Counted from the first letter of the stretch, positions 53,630 to 63,192 are shown. The stretch is 64,000 nucleotides of DNA from Nitrospirillum viridazoti CBAmc (GCF_000730165.1 NZ_CP022110.1:1929501-1993500), one strand, 5' to 3'. Translations and numbers: made by a program. The notes: generated by a model from the letters alone, not told the origin.

Positions 53630-55759
53630 ATGTCCCACGCCCACACGGTGCCCACCGACCGATCGTCCCCGCTGGCCCGGCTCGCGCGCTGGCTGCAGGC
53701 GCGCTCGTTCGCGCTGACGCCGGAGCAGATCGGCATCACCGAGGGCCTGCGCGCCGCCACGGCGGTGGCGCTGATGGTCACGCTGGCGCTGTACCTGGAC
53801 CAGCCCATCCTATCGTGGGCGGCCTTCGCCGCCTTCTGGGCCTGCCTGGCCGATCCCGGCGGGCCCTTCGGTGTACGGCTGCGCGCCATGGGCGGCTTCG
53901 CCCTGATCGGCACCGCCATGGCCGGCGCGGTCAGTGCCGTGGCGGCACTGGGGACCGTCTGGGCGGCGGCGGCCCTGTTCGGGGCGCTGTTCATCTGCTG
54001 CCTCAGCCGCGTCTACGGCCCCGCCGCCACCCAGGTGGGCGTGCTGGCCTGCTGCGTCGCCGTAGTGGCCGTGGGCTATCCCATGGCGCCCCTGGACGCC
54101 CTGCGCCTGTCCGGCGTCTTCCTGGCGGGTAGCGGCTGGGCCGTGGCCCTGTGCCTGGTGCTGTGGCGCATCCATCCCTACGCCCCCGCCCGCCGCGCCG
54201 TCGCCGCCATCTATTCCGAACTCGGCGACATGACGGCAGAACTGCTGACCCTGCACGCCAGCGGCGCGACCCAGGACGCGCGCTGGAAGGCGCATGCCGC
54301 CGAGCATCGCCGCGCGGTGCGCGACACGATTGAGCGGGCACGCGCCGCCGTGGGCCGCTTCTCCGCTGGCCGCGGTAACGGGCGCGACATCCGCCGCGCC
54401 CTGCTGGCCGCCATCGAGGCGGGCGAACGCATCTTCGCCGGCCTGATCGCGCTGGGCTATGACCTGGAGCCGCATGCCGCCGGCGCGCCCACCGATGCCG
54501 ACACGCTGCCCTTGCGCCAGCTGCGCGCCGCTCTGACCCGCACCAGCCGCCAGGTGATGCGCTCGGCCCCCGACGGTGCCCTGGTGGCCTATGAGGCGGA
54601 GGTGCTGGACCGCGTCGCCCGGCCGGCGCACGACCTGGTGGGTCGCGTGGCCCAGGTCTGCGCCCAGGCCCTGGCCGACCTGACCCGCGCCTGGGCCCCG
54701 CCGCTGGATGACGGCGCGCTGGCCACCGTCCCCGAACAGGATGAGGCGCCGCGCCGCCGCCTGACGCCCGCCCGCGCCCTGCGCCTGGCCCTGGTCCCCT
54801 CCTCCCCCATCGCGCGCCATGCCCTGCGCGTGGCCCTGGTGGTGACGGTGACCTACGCCGTCACCGCCTATCTCGACGTCGCCTATGCCTACTGGGCCAC
54901 CATGGCGGCGGTGGTGGTGATGCAGCCGCAGGCCGCCACCACCTGGCCGCGCACCTTGGAACGTGTGGTGGGCAGCGTCATCGGCGGTGCCGCGGCCGCC
55001 TTCCTGGCCGTCGCCTTGCCCACGCCCCTCGCCCTGCTGGCCGCCATCTTCCCCCTGGCGGCCGCCACCATCGCCCTACGCTCCGTCAGCTACAGCCTGT
55101 TCGTCACCTTCCTGACGCCGCTGTTCGTGCTGGTGGCCGACCTGCTGCATCCGGGCCTGAACGCCCACGGCGAGGGCATCGCCCTGGCCCGCGCCTTCAA
55201 CAACACGCTGGGCAGCGTCATCGGCCTGGCCGGCTGCCTGGTCCTGTGGCCGGAGCGGGAGCCCAAGAGCTTCCCCCACAAGCTGGCGGCGGCGGTGGAG
55301 GCCAACATGCGCTACGCCACGCTGGTGGTCCGGGCGGGCCAGACGCCCTATGCCGAGATCGACGCCGCCCGCCGGGCCGCCGGCCTGGCCAGCACGGCGG
55401 CCGAGGTCACGCGCCAGCGCATGGTGCTGGAGGGCCGCCGGCGCAAGGCGCACCTGGACGAGGCCGGCGCCGTGCTGGAAACGCTGCGCCGCCTGGCGGG
55501 CGCCGCCACCGTCGCCTGGCTGGACGAGCGCACCATCCCCGGCCCGCCCGACGCCCGGCGCATCGGCTATTGCGAGGCCGCCACGACGCGGCTGGGCGCC
55601 CTGGTGCGCGGCGTGCCGACGGATGACAGCGCCCTGGACCGCGAGGGCGAGCCGCCGGACGACATCGCCCGCGCCGTCACCCACGTGGTGCAGGCGGCCA
55701 AGGACTACGCCCGCGCCGTAGAGGTCACACGCTCTTCAGGAACGGGATCAGGTTCTTGA
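53630..55759 (+). CDS. FUSC-family inner-membrane transporter (AaeB/YccC-like)
   Basis: 709 aa. Two blocks of about five or six membrane helices (residues ~40-180 and ~395-530) are each followed by a soluble helical part, the FUSC/ArAE architecture of aromatic-acid exporters. Signatures are YAYWATMAAVVVMQPQAATT, RTLERVVGSVIGGAAAAF and ALARAFNNTLGSVIGLAGCL. No partner membrane-fusion gene (aaeA) is adjacent. The stop lies 35 bp inside the convergent hydrolase gene. Confidence 0.9.
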   Translation: MSHAHTVPTDRSSPLARLARWLQARSFALTPEQIGITEGLRAATAVALMVTLALYLDQPILSWAAFAAFWACLADPGGPFGVRLRAMGGFALIGTAMAGAVSAVAALGTVWAAAALFGALFICCLSRVYGPAATQVGVLACCVAVVAVGYPMAPLDALRLSGVFLAGSGWAVALCLVLWRIHPYAPARRAVAAIYSELGDMTAELLTLHASGATQDARWKAHAAEHRRAVRDTIERARAAVGRFSAGRGNGRDIRRALLAAIEAGERIFAGLIALGYDLEPHAAGAPTDADTLPLRQLRAALTRTSRQVMRSAPDGALVAYEAEVLDRVARPAHDLVGRVAQVCAQALADLTRAWAPPLDDGALATVPEQDEAPRRRLTPARALRLALVPSSPIARHALRVALVVTVTYAVTAYLDVAYAYWATMAAVVVMQPQAATTWPRTLERVVGSVIGGAAAAFLAVALPTPLALLAAIFPLAAATIALRSVSYSLFVTFLTPLFVLVADLLHPGLNAHGEGIALARAFNNTLGSVIGLAGCLVLWPEREPKSFPHKLAAAVEANMRYATLVVRAGQTPYAEIDAARRAAGLASTAAEVTRQRMVLEGRRRKAHLDEAGAVLETLRRLAGAATVAWLDERTIPGPPDARRIGYCEAATTRLGALVRGVPTDDSALDREGEPPDDIARAVTHVVQAAKDYARAVEVTRSSGTGSGS

Positions 55760-56714
55760 AGTAGAAGTCCTGGTCGTCCCACATGCACAGGTGGCTGCCC
55801 TGCGGGCAGATGACGGAGCGGGCGTTGGGCATCAGCGTCGCCATGCGCTTCATATCCTCCGGATCCATCTCGTCATGGATGGCGCCGATGGTCAGGGTCT
55901 TCACCTTGATCCGGGGCAACGCGTCCCAACGCTCCCAATCCTTCAGGTTGCCCGTCACCTCCAACTCGCTCTTGCCTTGCATCTGGTTGTAGATGGCCAG
56001 GTTGGCGTGCCGGAACGCGCGGGTGACGGGCTCCGGCCAGGGGTCCAGGCGGCAGATCATCTGGGGGTACAACTCCTCCATCATGATCTTCTCGTACGCG
56101 GGATCGTCGTAGGCCTGCTTCGCCTCCAGCTCCCGGATCACCTTCTGGGATTCCGGCTTCATGAGGCCGCGTAGGGAATTGACGCGCTTCAGGAAGGACT
56201 GGATCCCCGCGGCCATGTTGGAAATGACCAGGCCCTTCAGGTGCTTCTGGTATTTCAGCGCGTAATCGATGGCCAGGATGCCACCCCAGGAATGGCCGTA
56301 GAGCACGAACTGGTCCAGGCCCAATCCCTGGCGTACCTCTTCAACCTCCTCCACGAAGCGCGGCAGGGTCCACAGGCTGGTATCGTCCGGCTGGTCGGAA
56401 TTGTTCGAGCCCAGCTGGTCGTAATAGTACATCTCGATCCCGGCCTCGGGCAGGAAGGACTCCATCGCCTCAAGGTATTCATGGCTGAAGCCGGGGCCGC
56501 CGTGCAGCAGCAGCACCTTCACGGCGCCGCTGCCGATCTTCTTGGTCCAGACCTTGTACTTGCCCCCCGCCACCGGGATCATGCGGATGCCGGCCACGCG
56601 AATGCCGGGCGGGTTCAGGGGAGCGGCGGGGACGGCCTCGGCCAGGGTGGGCGTCATCGGAGCGGTCGCGGCGGCCAGAACGGCGGCGGCCGACAGGAAC
56701 TGTCTGCGGTCCAT
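55725..56714 (-). CDS. Proline iminopeptidase-like alpha/beta hydrolase, Tat signal
   Basis: 329 aa. A twin-arginine-type signal (MDRRQFLSAAAVLAAATAP) predicts export. The S33 fold shows oxyanion HGGPGFSHEY, YYDQLGSNNSDQP and the nucleophile elbow YGHSWGGILAIDYAL; the catalytic His is near the end (PQGSHLCMWDD). S33 members release N-terminal Pro from peptides or act on other amides and esters. It overlaps the FUSC gene tail to tail by 35 bp (55725-55759). The start is placed at 56714, where the signal begins. Confidence 0.9.
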   Translation of the reverse strand: MDRRQFLSAAAVLAAATAPMTPTLAEAVPAAPLNPPGIRVAGIRMIPVAGGKYKVWTKKIGSGAVKVLLLHGGPGFSHEYLEAMESFLPEAGIEMYYYDQLGSNNSDQPDDTSLWTLPRFVEEVEEVRQGLGLDQFVLYGHSWGGILAIDYALKYQKHLKGLVISNMAAGIQSFLKRVNSLRGLMKPESQKVIRELEAKQAYDDPAYEKIMMEELYPQMICRLDPWPEPVTRAFRHANLAIYNQMQGKSELEVTGNLKDWERWDALPRIKVKTLTIGAIHDEMDPEDMKRMATLMPNARSVICPQGSHLCMWDDQDFYFKNLIPFLKSV

Positions 56715-56829
56715 GAAATCCTCAATAGGGAGGGCGCGCGAAATGCCGGCGCGCGTTCCGCGATAGAGGTGCCCGAAGGCCCCCGGTTGCCGCAAATGAT
56801 TTCAAGGCCATAGCCCATCAGGGCAGGCC

Positions 56830-58155
56830 TCAGCCCTCCCCACCGCCCTCGGCCGCTCGCTGGCGCAGCTTCGCCCAATAGTCCTGCCGCTTCTTGATCT
56901 CGCGTTCGAAGCCCCGCTCCACCGGCTGATAGAACTCCCGCCGCGCCATGCCGTCGGGGAAATAGTTCTGACCGGAAAAGCCGTCGGCCGTGTCGTGGTC
57001 GTAGTTGTAGCCCTTGCCGTAGCCCAGGTCCTTCATCAGGCGGGTGGGCGCGTTCAGGATGTGCATGGGAGGCATCAGGCTGCCGGTCTCCTTGGCCGCC
57101 CGCTGGGCCTGCTTGATGGCCATGTAGGCCGCGTTGGATTTGGGGGCGGTGCCCAGATAGATGACGCACTGGGCGATGGCCAGTTCCCCCTCCGGGCTGC
57201 CCAGGCGCTCATAGGCGTCCCAGGCGGCAAGGGCGATGGTCAGAGCCTGGGGATCGGCCATGCCGATATCCTCACTGGCGAAGCGCACCAGGCGGCGGGC
57301 GATGTAGCGCGGGTCCTCGCCCCCTGCCAGCATGCGGGAATACCAGTAGAGGGCGGCGTCGGTATCCGAACCGCGCAACGACTTGTGCAGGGCGCTGATG
57401 AGGTTGTAGTGCCCCTCCTGCGCCTTGTCATAGAGGGGCATGCGCCGCTGCACCGCCACGGTCAGGGCATTGGTGTCGAGCGGATCCTCGCCCGGCCGCA
57501 CCACGGCGTAGATCTCCTCCACCAAATTCAGGAAATAGCGGCCGTCGCCATCGGCCATGGCCTTCAGCGCCGCCCGCGCATCCTCGGTCAGCGGCAGGGC
57601 GCGCCCCTCCTCCGCCTCCGCCCGGCCGATCAGCTTCTCCAGCGCCTCCTCTCCCAAGCGGTTCAGGACGAAGACTTGCGCGCGGGAGAGCAAGGCGGCG
57701 TTCAGCTCAAACGACGGGTTCTCCGTCGTGGCGCCCACCAGCGTGACGGTGCCGTCCTCGACATAGGGCAGGAAGCCGTCCTGCTGGGAGCGGTTGAAGC
57801 GGTGGATCTCATCAATGAACAGCAGGGTGCCCTGGCCCGCCTGGCGGCGCTGCTTGGCCGCCTCGAACACCTTGCGCAAGTCGGCCACGCCGGAGAAGAC
57901 GGCGGACAGGGGCTCGAACGCGAGGGTGGTGGCCTGCGCCAGCAGGCGGGCGATGGTGGTCTTGCCGCAGCCCGGCGGGCCCCACAGCACCATGGAGCTG
58001 AGGCGGTGGGCCGCCACCATGCGGCCGATGGGCCCCTTGGGACCCAGCAGATGTTCCTGCCCTACCACCTGGTCCAGCGCCGTCGGCCGCAGCCGGTCGG
58101 CCAGCGGGCGCGGCGCCTCCGCCTCAAACAGGGAACCCGATCCGCTCTTCACCAT
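56830..58155 (-). CDS. rarA: Replication-associated recombination protein RarA (MgsA)
   Basis: 441-aa AAA+ ATPase related to clamp loaders, acting at stalled forks. VVGQEHLLGPKGPIGRMV, Walker A LWGPPGCGKTTIARLL, Walker B LLFIDEIHRFNRSQQDGFLP, sensor GATTENPSFELNAALLSR and the C-terminal MgsA domain (IALAAWDAYERLGSPEGELA) are clear. The start at 58155 (MVKSGSGSLFEAEAPRPLAD) gives the family length. It follows the Deg-protease gene on the same strand after 162 bp. Confidence 0.95.
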   Translation of the reverse strand: MVKSGSGSLFEAEAPRPLADRLRPTALDQVVGQEHLLGPKGPIGRMVAAHRLSSMVLWGPPGCGKTTIARLLAQATTLAFEPLSAVFSGVADLRKVFEAAKQRRQAGQGTLLFIDEIHRFNRSQQDGFLPYVEDGTVTLVGATTENPSFELNAALLSRAQVFVLNRLGEEALEKLIGRAEAEEGRALPLTEDARAALKAMADGDGRYFLNLVEEIYAVVRPGEDPLDTNALTVAVQRRMPLYDKAQEGHYNLISALHKSLRGSDTDAALYWYSRMLAGGEDPRYIARRLVRFASEDIGMADPQALTIALAAWDAYERLGSPEGELAIAQCVIYLGTAPKSNAAYMAIKQAQRAAKETGSLMPPMHILNAPTRLMKDLGYGKGYNYDHDTADGFSGQNYFPDGMARREFYQPVERGFEREIKKRQDYWAKLRQRAAEGGGEG

Positions 58156-58317
58156 GACGTTCCACACACCCCGGCCACACACCCCGGATACAAACCCGGA
58201 ACACCATGCCAGAGCGGGGGGCGGCTTGGCATCGTCCTTTTGCCCGGCACCGGACCTGTATGCCGACGTTTCCATGAATGACGCGGCGGGAAACCGCGTC
58301 AGCCGCCCCTGTTGTCC

Positions 58318-59742
58318 TTACCCGCCGACACTCAGCGTCAGCACCTGGTCACCCCGGCGGACGGCCAAGTCCCAGCGGCGCTGCGGCTGGGCCACCACGC
58401 GCTTCAGGTCGGCCACGCGGGTGATGGGCTGGCCGTTCACCTTCACCACCACGTCGCCCGGCTGGAAGCCCAGGGCCTGCGCGGTGGTGCCGGGCTGCAC
58501 CTTCAGCACGATGACGCCGTCAGAATTGCCGGCATAGCCGACCTCCTCGGCGAGCGCCGGGTTGATGTTGGCGACGGTGGTACCGGCGAAGGGCTGGCGG
58601 CCGTCCAGCGCCGTCTCATCCCGGGGCGGGTCTTCCGGCGGACCGATCAGCTTCACCGGCAGCTTGGTCTCGACGCCCTTGCGGATCACGGTCAGGGTGG
58701 CGTTGCCGCCCACGGGCAACAGGGCGATGCGATAGCGCAGGCTTTCCGGATCATCGACCAGATGCCCGTTCACCGCCGTGACCACGTCACCCACCTTCAC
58801 GCCCGCCTGCTCCAGCGGGCCCTTGGGGTTCAACTGGTTGACCAGCACGCCCTGGGGCCGGGGCAGGCCCAGGTTGGTGGCCAGTTCCTGCGTCACCGGC
58901 TGGCCGCTGGCGCCCATCCATGGCCGCACCAGCTTGCCGCCGCTTTCCACCGCCGTGACGACGGACCGCACCATGTCCGCCGGGATGGCGAAGCCGATGC
59001 CGACCGAGCCACCGCTGCGCGAATAGATGGCCGAATTGATGCCGGCCAGCTTGCCATCCATGGTGATCAGCGCGCCGCCGGAATTGCCCGGGTTGATGGC
59101 GGCATCCGTCTGGATGAAGAAGTTGAAGTCCGACACGCCCACGCCCGTGCGGGCCAGCGCCGAGACGATGCCGCTGGTGACCGTCTGGCCCACGCCGAAG
59201 GGGTTGCCGATGGCCAGCACCAGGTCACCCACCTGGATGCTGTCGCTGTCGCCCAGCTCCAGGGTGGGCAGCTTCTCACCCTTGGTGTCGATGCGCAGGA
59301 CGGCCAAATCCACCTTCTCGTCCGCGCTCATGACCTTGGCGGGAAACTCCCGCCGGTCCGCCAGCACCACGGTGATCTGGTCGGCGTCCTTGATGACATG
59401 GTCGTTGGTGACGATCAGGCCGTCCGGCCGGATGATGACACCGGAGCCCAGCGAGGACTCCACCCGCTCGCGCGGGACGCCGCGGAAGGCGTCGCCGAAG
59501 AACTGGCGGAAGAACGGGTCCTCCATGAAGGGGGACACGCGCTGCTTGATGACACGGCGGCTGTAGATGTTGACCACGGCCGGCGCCGCCCGCTTCACCA
59601 GCGGGGCGTAGCTGAGCGTGATCTGCTCCCGGCTCTGCGGCACCTGCTGGGCCAGGGCCGGTGGCGTCAAGGCCAGGCCGGCGGCAACGGCCACCAGGGC
59701 GCAACGGGAGACCAAGCGGCGGAACGGCGTTTCAAGCGTCAC
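58318..59742 (-). CDS. Periplasmic serine protease Do/DegQ family
   Basis: 474 aa, GTG start at 59742. A signal peptide (ALVAVAAGLALTPPALAQ) is followed by a trypsin-like domain with the triad H115 (VTNDHVIKDA), D145 (KVDLAVLRID) and S221 (INPGNSGGALI), and two PDZ domains (GPLEQAGVKVGDVVTAVNG; AQALGFQPGDVVVKVNGQ). Degrades or refolds misfolded envelope proteins. No RseA/RpoE genes are adjacent. Confidence 0.96.
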   Translation of the reverse strand: MTLETPFRRLVSRCALVAVAAGLALTPPALAQQVPQSREQITLSYAPLVKRAAPAVVNIYSRRVIKQRVSPFMEDPFFRQFFGDAFRGVPRERVESSLGSGVIIRPDGLIVTNDHVIKDADQITVVLADRREFPAKVMSADEKVDLAVLRIDTKGEKLPTLELGDSDSIQVGDLVLAIGNPFGVGQTVTSGIVSALARTGVGVSDFNFFIQTDAAINPGNSGGALITMDGKLAGINSAIYSRSGGSVGIGFAIPADMVRSVVTAVESGGKLVRPWMGASGQPVTQELATNLGLPRPQGVLVNQLNPKGPLEQAGVKVGDVVTAVNGHLVDDPESLRYRIALLPVGGNATLTVIRKGVETKLPVKLIGPPEDPPRDETALDGRQPFAGTTVANINPALAEEVGYAGNSDGVIVLKVQPGTTAQALGFQPGDVVVKVNGQPITRVADLKRVVAQPQRRWDLAVRRGDQVLTLSVGG

Positions 59743-59795
59743 GGGGAAAAACTCTCACGTCTGATCGAAACGAGGGGACTGGGGTGAGATAGGGT

Positions 59796-60047
59796 TCAGC
59801 CCGGGTCGCCGCAACGGTTCAGGCAGGATTTCAGGTCGCGCTGGCACATGCCGTTGTTCAGCTCGGGCGTATGATCGCTCTGCCCGGCCTTGGTGTCTCC
59901 GCATACCTGGCTGTCGCGGTTGCAGCGGGCCACGCAGGCCGCGTGGGTGTCCAGCTTGCCCTCGCGCTGCGACGGCAGCGCCATGCAGCCGGTCAGCCCC
60001 GCCAACAGCAGGCAGGCTATTGCCGCCTTGATCCCCAAAATACGCAC
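59796..60047 (-). CDS. Cysteine-rich small lipoprotein
   Basis: 83 aa. A lipoprotein signal (AIACLLLAGLTGC, lipidated C21) precedes a mature part with six cysteines. They form two mirrored groups, C38-x3-C42-x6-C49 and C68-x6-C75-x3-C79, suggesting a disulfide-linked helical hairpin. The family is not recognised. It lies just upstream of the Deg-protease gene on the same strand (53 bp), so a periplasmic quality-control link is possible but unproven. Confidence 0.8.
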   Translation of the reverse strand: MRILGIKAAIACLLLAGLTGCMALPSQREGKLDTHAACVARCNRDSQVCGDTKAGQSDHTPELNNGMCQRDLKSCLNRCGDPG

Positions 60048-60209
60048 CGGTTCATCCTCCTGTCCGCGCGGTGGCGCGCCTGTCGCGCCGGCGATGGACG
60101 GGCCGCAGGATGCGCGATTTGCTGCCTACCCGTCGAGAGTGGAAAACGCGGCCATGCCCGCCCAGCCTTGCCTTACACGAGGGGCCCCCAACCGGCCCGC
60201 CGGTGGGGT

Positions 60210-60245
60210 AATGAAAAAGGGCGGACCCTCGCGGATCCGCCCTTT
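60210..60245 (-). terminator. Rho-independent terminator of the alpha operon
   Basis: AAAGGGCGGA (60216-60225) pairs perfectly with TCCGCCCTTT (60236-60245). On the minus strand the stem is followed by a T-run (complement of AATGAAAAA), 33 bp after the rplQ stop. Confidence 0.92.
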
Positions 60246-60278
60246 CCCTTACCATTCCGGAAGTGGAACAGCCTAGAC

Positions 60279-60701
60279 TCAGGCCGCCTCTTCCTCGGTC
60301 TCCGTCACCTGGACCGGACCGCTGTCCTGGCCCTTGGCGGAGACGTCGCGGTCCACCAGCTCGATGACGGCCATGGCGGCCATGTCACCGTAGCGGAAGC
60401 CGGCCTTCAGGACGCGGGTGTAGCCACCCTGGCGATCCTTGTAACGCTCGGCAACGGTGGTGAACAGCTTGTCGACCATGGCGTTGTCGCGCAGCTCCGC
60501 GAACGCCAAGCGACGGTTGGCGAGGCCGCCCTTCTTGCCCAGCGTGATCAGCTTCTCGACGATCGGCCGCAGGTCCTTGGCCTTCGGCAGGGTCGTCTTG
60601 ATCTGCTCGTGCTTAATCAGGGCATTGGCCATGTTGGAGAACATGGCCAGACGGTGGGTAGAGGTCTTGCTGAACTTACGCCCGGAAACGCCGTGACGCA
60701 T
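60279..60701 (-). CDS. rplQ: 50S ribosomal protein L17
   Basis: 140 aa. [20 protein letters not shown] and [20 protein letters not shown] (each in parts) are diagnostic, with the Glu-rich C-terminal tail common in alphaproteobacteria. Last gene of rpsM-rpsK-rpoA-rplQ; a hairpin lies in the 165-bp gap behind rpoA and a terminator follows. Confidence 0.98.
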   Translation of the reverse strand: MRHGVSGRKFSKTSTHRLAMFSNMANALIKHEQIKTTLPKAKDLRPIVEKLITLGKKGGLANRRLAFAELRDNAMVDKLFTTVAERYKDRQGGYTRVLKAGFRYGDMAAMAVIELVDRDVSAKGQDSGPVQVTETEEEAA

Positions 60702-60823
60702 GGTGCTTCTCCTTTCATGTCCGGGTGTCGGATGCCGACACCTATGACGATCCCCGAAACGCCCGCCTGCGCCTGTAAGGGGCGCTGGCCGGTACGGCGG
60801 GGGTGGGCCCTATGCCCTGTACT

Positions 60824-60849
60824 CCGCACCCGGCCGTAACCGGATGCGG
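60824..60849 (-). other. Intercistronic hairpin rpoA-rplQ
   Basis: CCGCACCCGG (60824-60833) pairs with CCGGATGCGG (60840-60849), ten pairs with one G-T wobble, loop of six. It lies 17 bp after the rpoA stop in the transcript. No T-run follows, so it more likely stabilises or processes mRNA than terminates it. Confidence 0.55.
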
Positions 60850-60866
60850 AGAACCTCAAATCAAGC

Positions 60867-61883
60867 TCAGTACGGCTCTTCCAGACGCTTGGCCAGGTCC
60901 TCGATGTTCTCGGGCGGCCAGTTCGGGATTTCCATGCCGAGGTGCAGGCCCATCTGGGACAGCACTTCCTTGATCTCGTTCAGCGACTTGCGGCCGAAGT
61001 TCGGGGTGCGGAGCATTTCCGCTTCCGTCTTCTGCACCAGGTCGCCGATGTAGACGATGTTGTCGTTCTTCAGGCAGTTGGCCGAACGGACAGACAGTTC
61101 CAGCTCGTCCACCTTGCGCAGCAGGTTCTTGTTGAACGGCACCTCGTCGGACTTCTCCGACGCGGTGACGGCCTGCGGCTCTTCGAAGTTGATGAACAGC
61201 TGCAGCTGGTCCTGCAGGATGCGGGCGGCGATGGCCACGGCATCCTCGGGCGTCACCGCGCCGTTGGTCTCGATCGACAGCGACAGCTTGTCATAGTCGG
61301 TGCGCTGGCCCAGGCGGGTGTTCTCCACCTTGTACGCCACCTTGCGGATGGGGCTGTACAGGGCGTCGATCGGGATCAGGCCGATGGGGGCGTCTTCCGG
61401 ACGGTTCTGGCTGGCGGGGACGTAGCCCTTGCCCTTCTCGACCGTCAGTTCCATGTTCAGGCGGGCGCCGGCGTCCAGGGTGCAGATCACCAGGTCCGGG
61501 TCCATCACCTCGATGTCACCCGTCACCTCGATCATGCCGGCGGTGACTTCCTTGGGGCCTTCGGCGCGCAGGCGCAGCCGCTTCGGGCCCTCGCCCTCCA
61601 TCTTCAGACCCATGTTCTTGATGTTCAGAACGATGTCGGTCACGTCCTCGCGGACGCCGGGGATGGAGGAGAATTCGTGCAGGACGCCATCGATGTGGAT
61701 GGCGGTGACCGCCGCCCCCTGAAGGGACGACAGCAGGACGCGGCGCAGGGCGTTGCCCAGGGTCAGGCCAAAGCCACGCTCCAGCGGGCCGGCGACGATC
61801 GTGGCCTCACGGCGCGGATCGGCACCGACGTTCACGTCGAGCTTGCTGGGCTTTTCCAGGGTCTGCCAGTTCTTCTGAATCAC
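60867..61883 (-). CDS. rpoA: RNA polymerase alpha subunit
   Basis: 338 aa, GTG start. N-terminal assembly domain ([30 protein letters not shown], in parts) and C-terminal promoter-contact domain ([34 protein letters not shown]) are complete. It is separated from rpsK by an unusually long 230-bp spacer that holds a perfect 13-bp hairpin. Confidence 0.98.
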   Translation of the reverse strand: MIQKNWQTLEKPSKLDVNVGADPRREATIVAGPLERGFGLTLGNALRRVLLSSLQGAAVTAIHIDGVLHEFSSIPGVREDVTDIVLNIKNMGLKMEGEGPKRLRLRAEGPKEVTAGMIEVTGDIEVMDPDLVICTLDAGARLNMELTVEKGKGYVPASQNRPEDAPIGLIPIDALYSPIRKVAYKVENTRLGQRTDYDKLSLSIETNGAVTPEDAVAIAARILQDQLQLFINFEEPQAVTASEKSDEVPFNKNLLRKVDELELSVRSANCLKNDNIVYIGDLVQKTEAEMLRTPNFGRKSLNEIKEVLSQMGLHLGMEIPNWPPENIEDLAKRLEEPY

Positions 61884-61948
61884 GGGTAGTTGCCTCTAAT
61901 GCCATCGGGAGGACACGACACCCGGTTTCACCGCTGTCGGGTGCGGAT

Positions 61949-61978
61949 CAGGGCGCCGGTCCTGCGACCGGCGCCCTG
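61949..61978 (-). other. Perfect hairpin in the rpsK-rpoA spacer
   Basis: CAGGGCGCCGGTC (61949-61961) and GACCGGCGCCCTG (61966-61978) form a perfect 13-bp stem with a 4-nt loop. No T-tract follows. It could be a processing or pausing element that sets the ratio of rpoA to ribosomal-protein mRNA. Confidence 0.7.
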
Positions 61979-62113
61979 TCCTGAACCTGACCACCTCCCC
62001 CATGCATGGGCGATCGCGATGGCATGCGAAAGCCGGTCCCGGGGCGGCGGGGAAACGCGGAAGCGTTTGGACCGGAAGCGGCCGCGGGGCCGCCTCCGTA
62101 ATCGGTAGAACGA

Positions 62114-62512
62114 TCAGACGCGGCGCTTCTTCGGCGGGCGAACGCCGTTGTGCGGAATCGGCGTCACGTCGCGGATGGACGTGATCTGGAAGCCGACCGA
62201 CTGCAGGGCGCGCAGGGCGGACTCACGGCCCGAACCCGGACCCTTCACTTCCACTTCCAGGGTGCGCATGCCGTGTTCCTGGGCCTTGCGGCCCGCGTCT
62301 TCGGCGGCCATCTGGGCGGCGTAGGGGGTCGACTTGCGCGAACCCTTGAAGCCCATCATACCCGACGAGGACCAGGCAATGGTGTTGCCCTGGGCGTCGG
62401 TGATGGTGATCATGGTGTTGTTGAACGAGGCGTTCACATGCGCCACGCCCGAGGTGATGTTCTTGCGCTCGCGGCGACGAAGCCGGGCGGCAGAAGCGTT
62501 GGGCTTTGCCAT
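62114..62512 (-). CDS. rpsK: 30S ribosomal protein S11
   Basis: 132 aa. [58 protein letters not shown] and the basic end [12 protein letters not shown] are canonical. It lies 19 bp downstream of rpsM. Confidence 0.98.
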   Translation of the reverse strand: MAKPNASAARLRRRERKNITSGVAHVNASFNNTMITITDAQGNTIAWSSSGMMGFKGSRKSTPYAAQMAAEDAGRKAQEHGMRTLEVEVKGPGSGRESALRALQSVGFQITSIRDVTPIPHNGVRPPKKRRV

Positions 62513-62531
62513 TTCTTATCAGTCCTTCAGC

Positions 62532-62900
62532 TTACTTCTTCTTACCGGCGATCGGCTTGGCCGGGCCCTTGCGGGTGCGCGCGTTGGTGTGCGTGCGCTG
62601 ACCGCGGACCGGCAGGCCCTTGCGGTGACGCAGGCCGCGGTAGCAGGCCATGTCCATGAGCCGCTTGATGTTCATGGCGACAGAGCGACGCAGGTCGCCT
62701 TCGACCGAGTAGTCGCTGTCGATGACTTCGCGGATACGCAGGACTTCGTCGTCGGTCAGCTGATGCACGCGGCGCTCCAGGGGAATGCCGACCTTGCCGC
62801 AGATCTCCTTCGCCATGAAGGGACCGATGCCGTGAATGTACTGAAGGGCGATTTCCACCCGCTTCGCGGTGGGAATATTAACGCCAGCGATACGCGCCAC
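62532..62900 (-). CDS. rpsM: 30S ribosomal protein S13
   Basis: 122 aa, GTG start. [53 protein letters not shown] and [10 protein letters not shown] are diagnostic. It is the first gene of the operon within the window; adk and secY, usually just upstream, are not between it and the IS element. Confidence 0.98.
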   Translation of the reverse strand: MARIAGVNIPTAKRVEIALQYIHGIGPFMAKEICGKVGIPLERRVHQLTDDEVLRIREVIDSDYSVEGDLRRSVAMNIKRLMDMACYRGLRHRKGLPVRGQRTHTNARTRKGPAKPIAGKKK

Positions 62901-63158
62901 GCGCTTTCTCCATCGTTCATGCCCGCCCCGGCGTCACGCCCGGGCGATGCGATCTTCGTCCACACCCCGCCTGATCACCGGCTCCCGTGGCGGGGACGTC
63001 CAATGACCTTCGGGGCATCTCATCCGAAGAAAACCTGGAAACTCCAGGATCTCCAAATGCACATACGAACCAACTCCGTCCCGCCACCCCATAGGGGCGC
63101 CAGGGCCGAGAGTTGGTTTCATCCGGACCCGCAAGGCCAAAGCCCAAAGCGGATCGGA
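62901..63158 (-). promoter_or_regulatory. Structured 5' leader of the rpsM operon
   Basis: About 250 nt between the predicted promoter and rpsM contain three perfect minus-strand hairpins: AACCAACTC/GAGTTGGTT (63068-63076 with 63110-63118, with inner GCC/GGC pairing), CCTGGA/TCCAGG (63034-63048, loop of three) and CTTCGG/CCGAAG (63008-63029). Ribosomal operon leaders often bind one of their products; S4 does this for the E. coli alpha operon, but rpsD is not in this operon, so the ligand is open. Confidence 0.6.
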
Positions 63159-63164
63159 TGCGGG

Positions 63165-63192
63165 AGTATACGCAGGCGCGACCGGATGTCAA
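63165..63192 (-). promoter_or_regulatory. Near-consensus sigma-70 promoter for the rpsM operon
   Basis: On the minus strand, TTGACA (63187-63192) and TATACT (63165-63170) are separated by 16 bp, followed by a purine-start region near 63158. It is the only such match in the 405-bp gap 62901-63305 and points toward rpsM. Confidence 0.85.
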
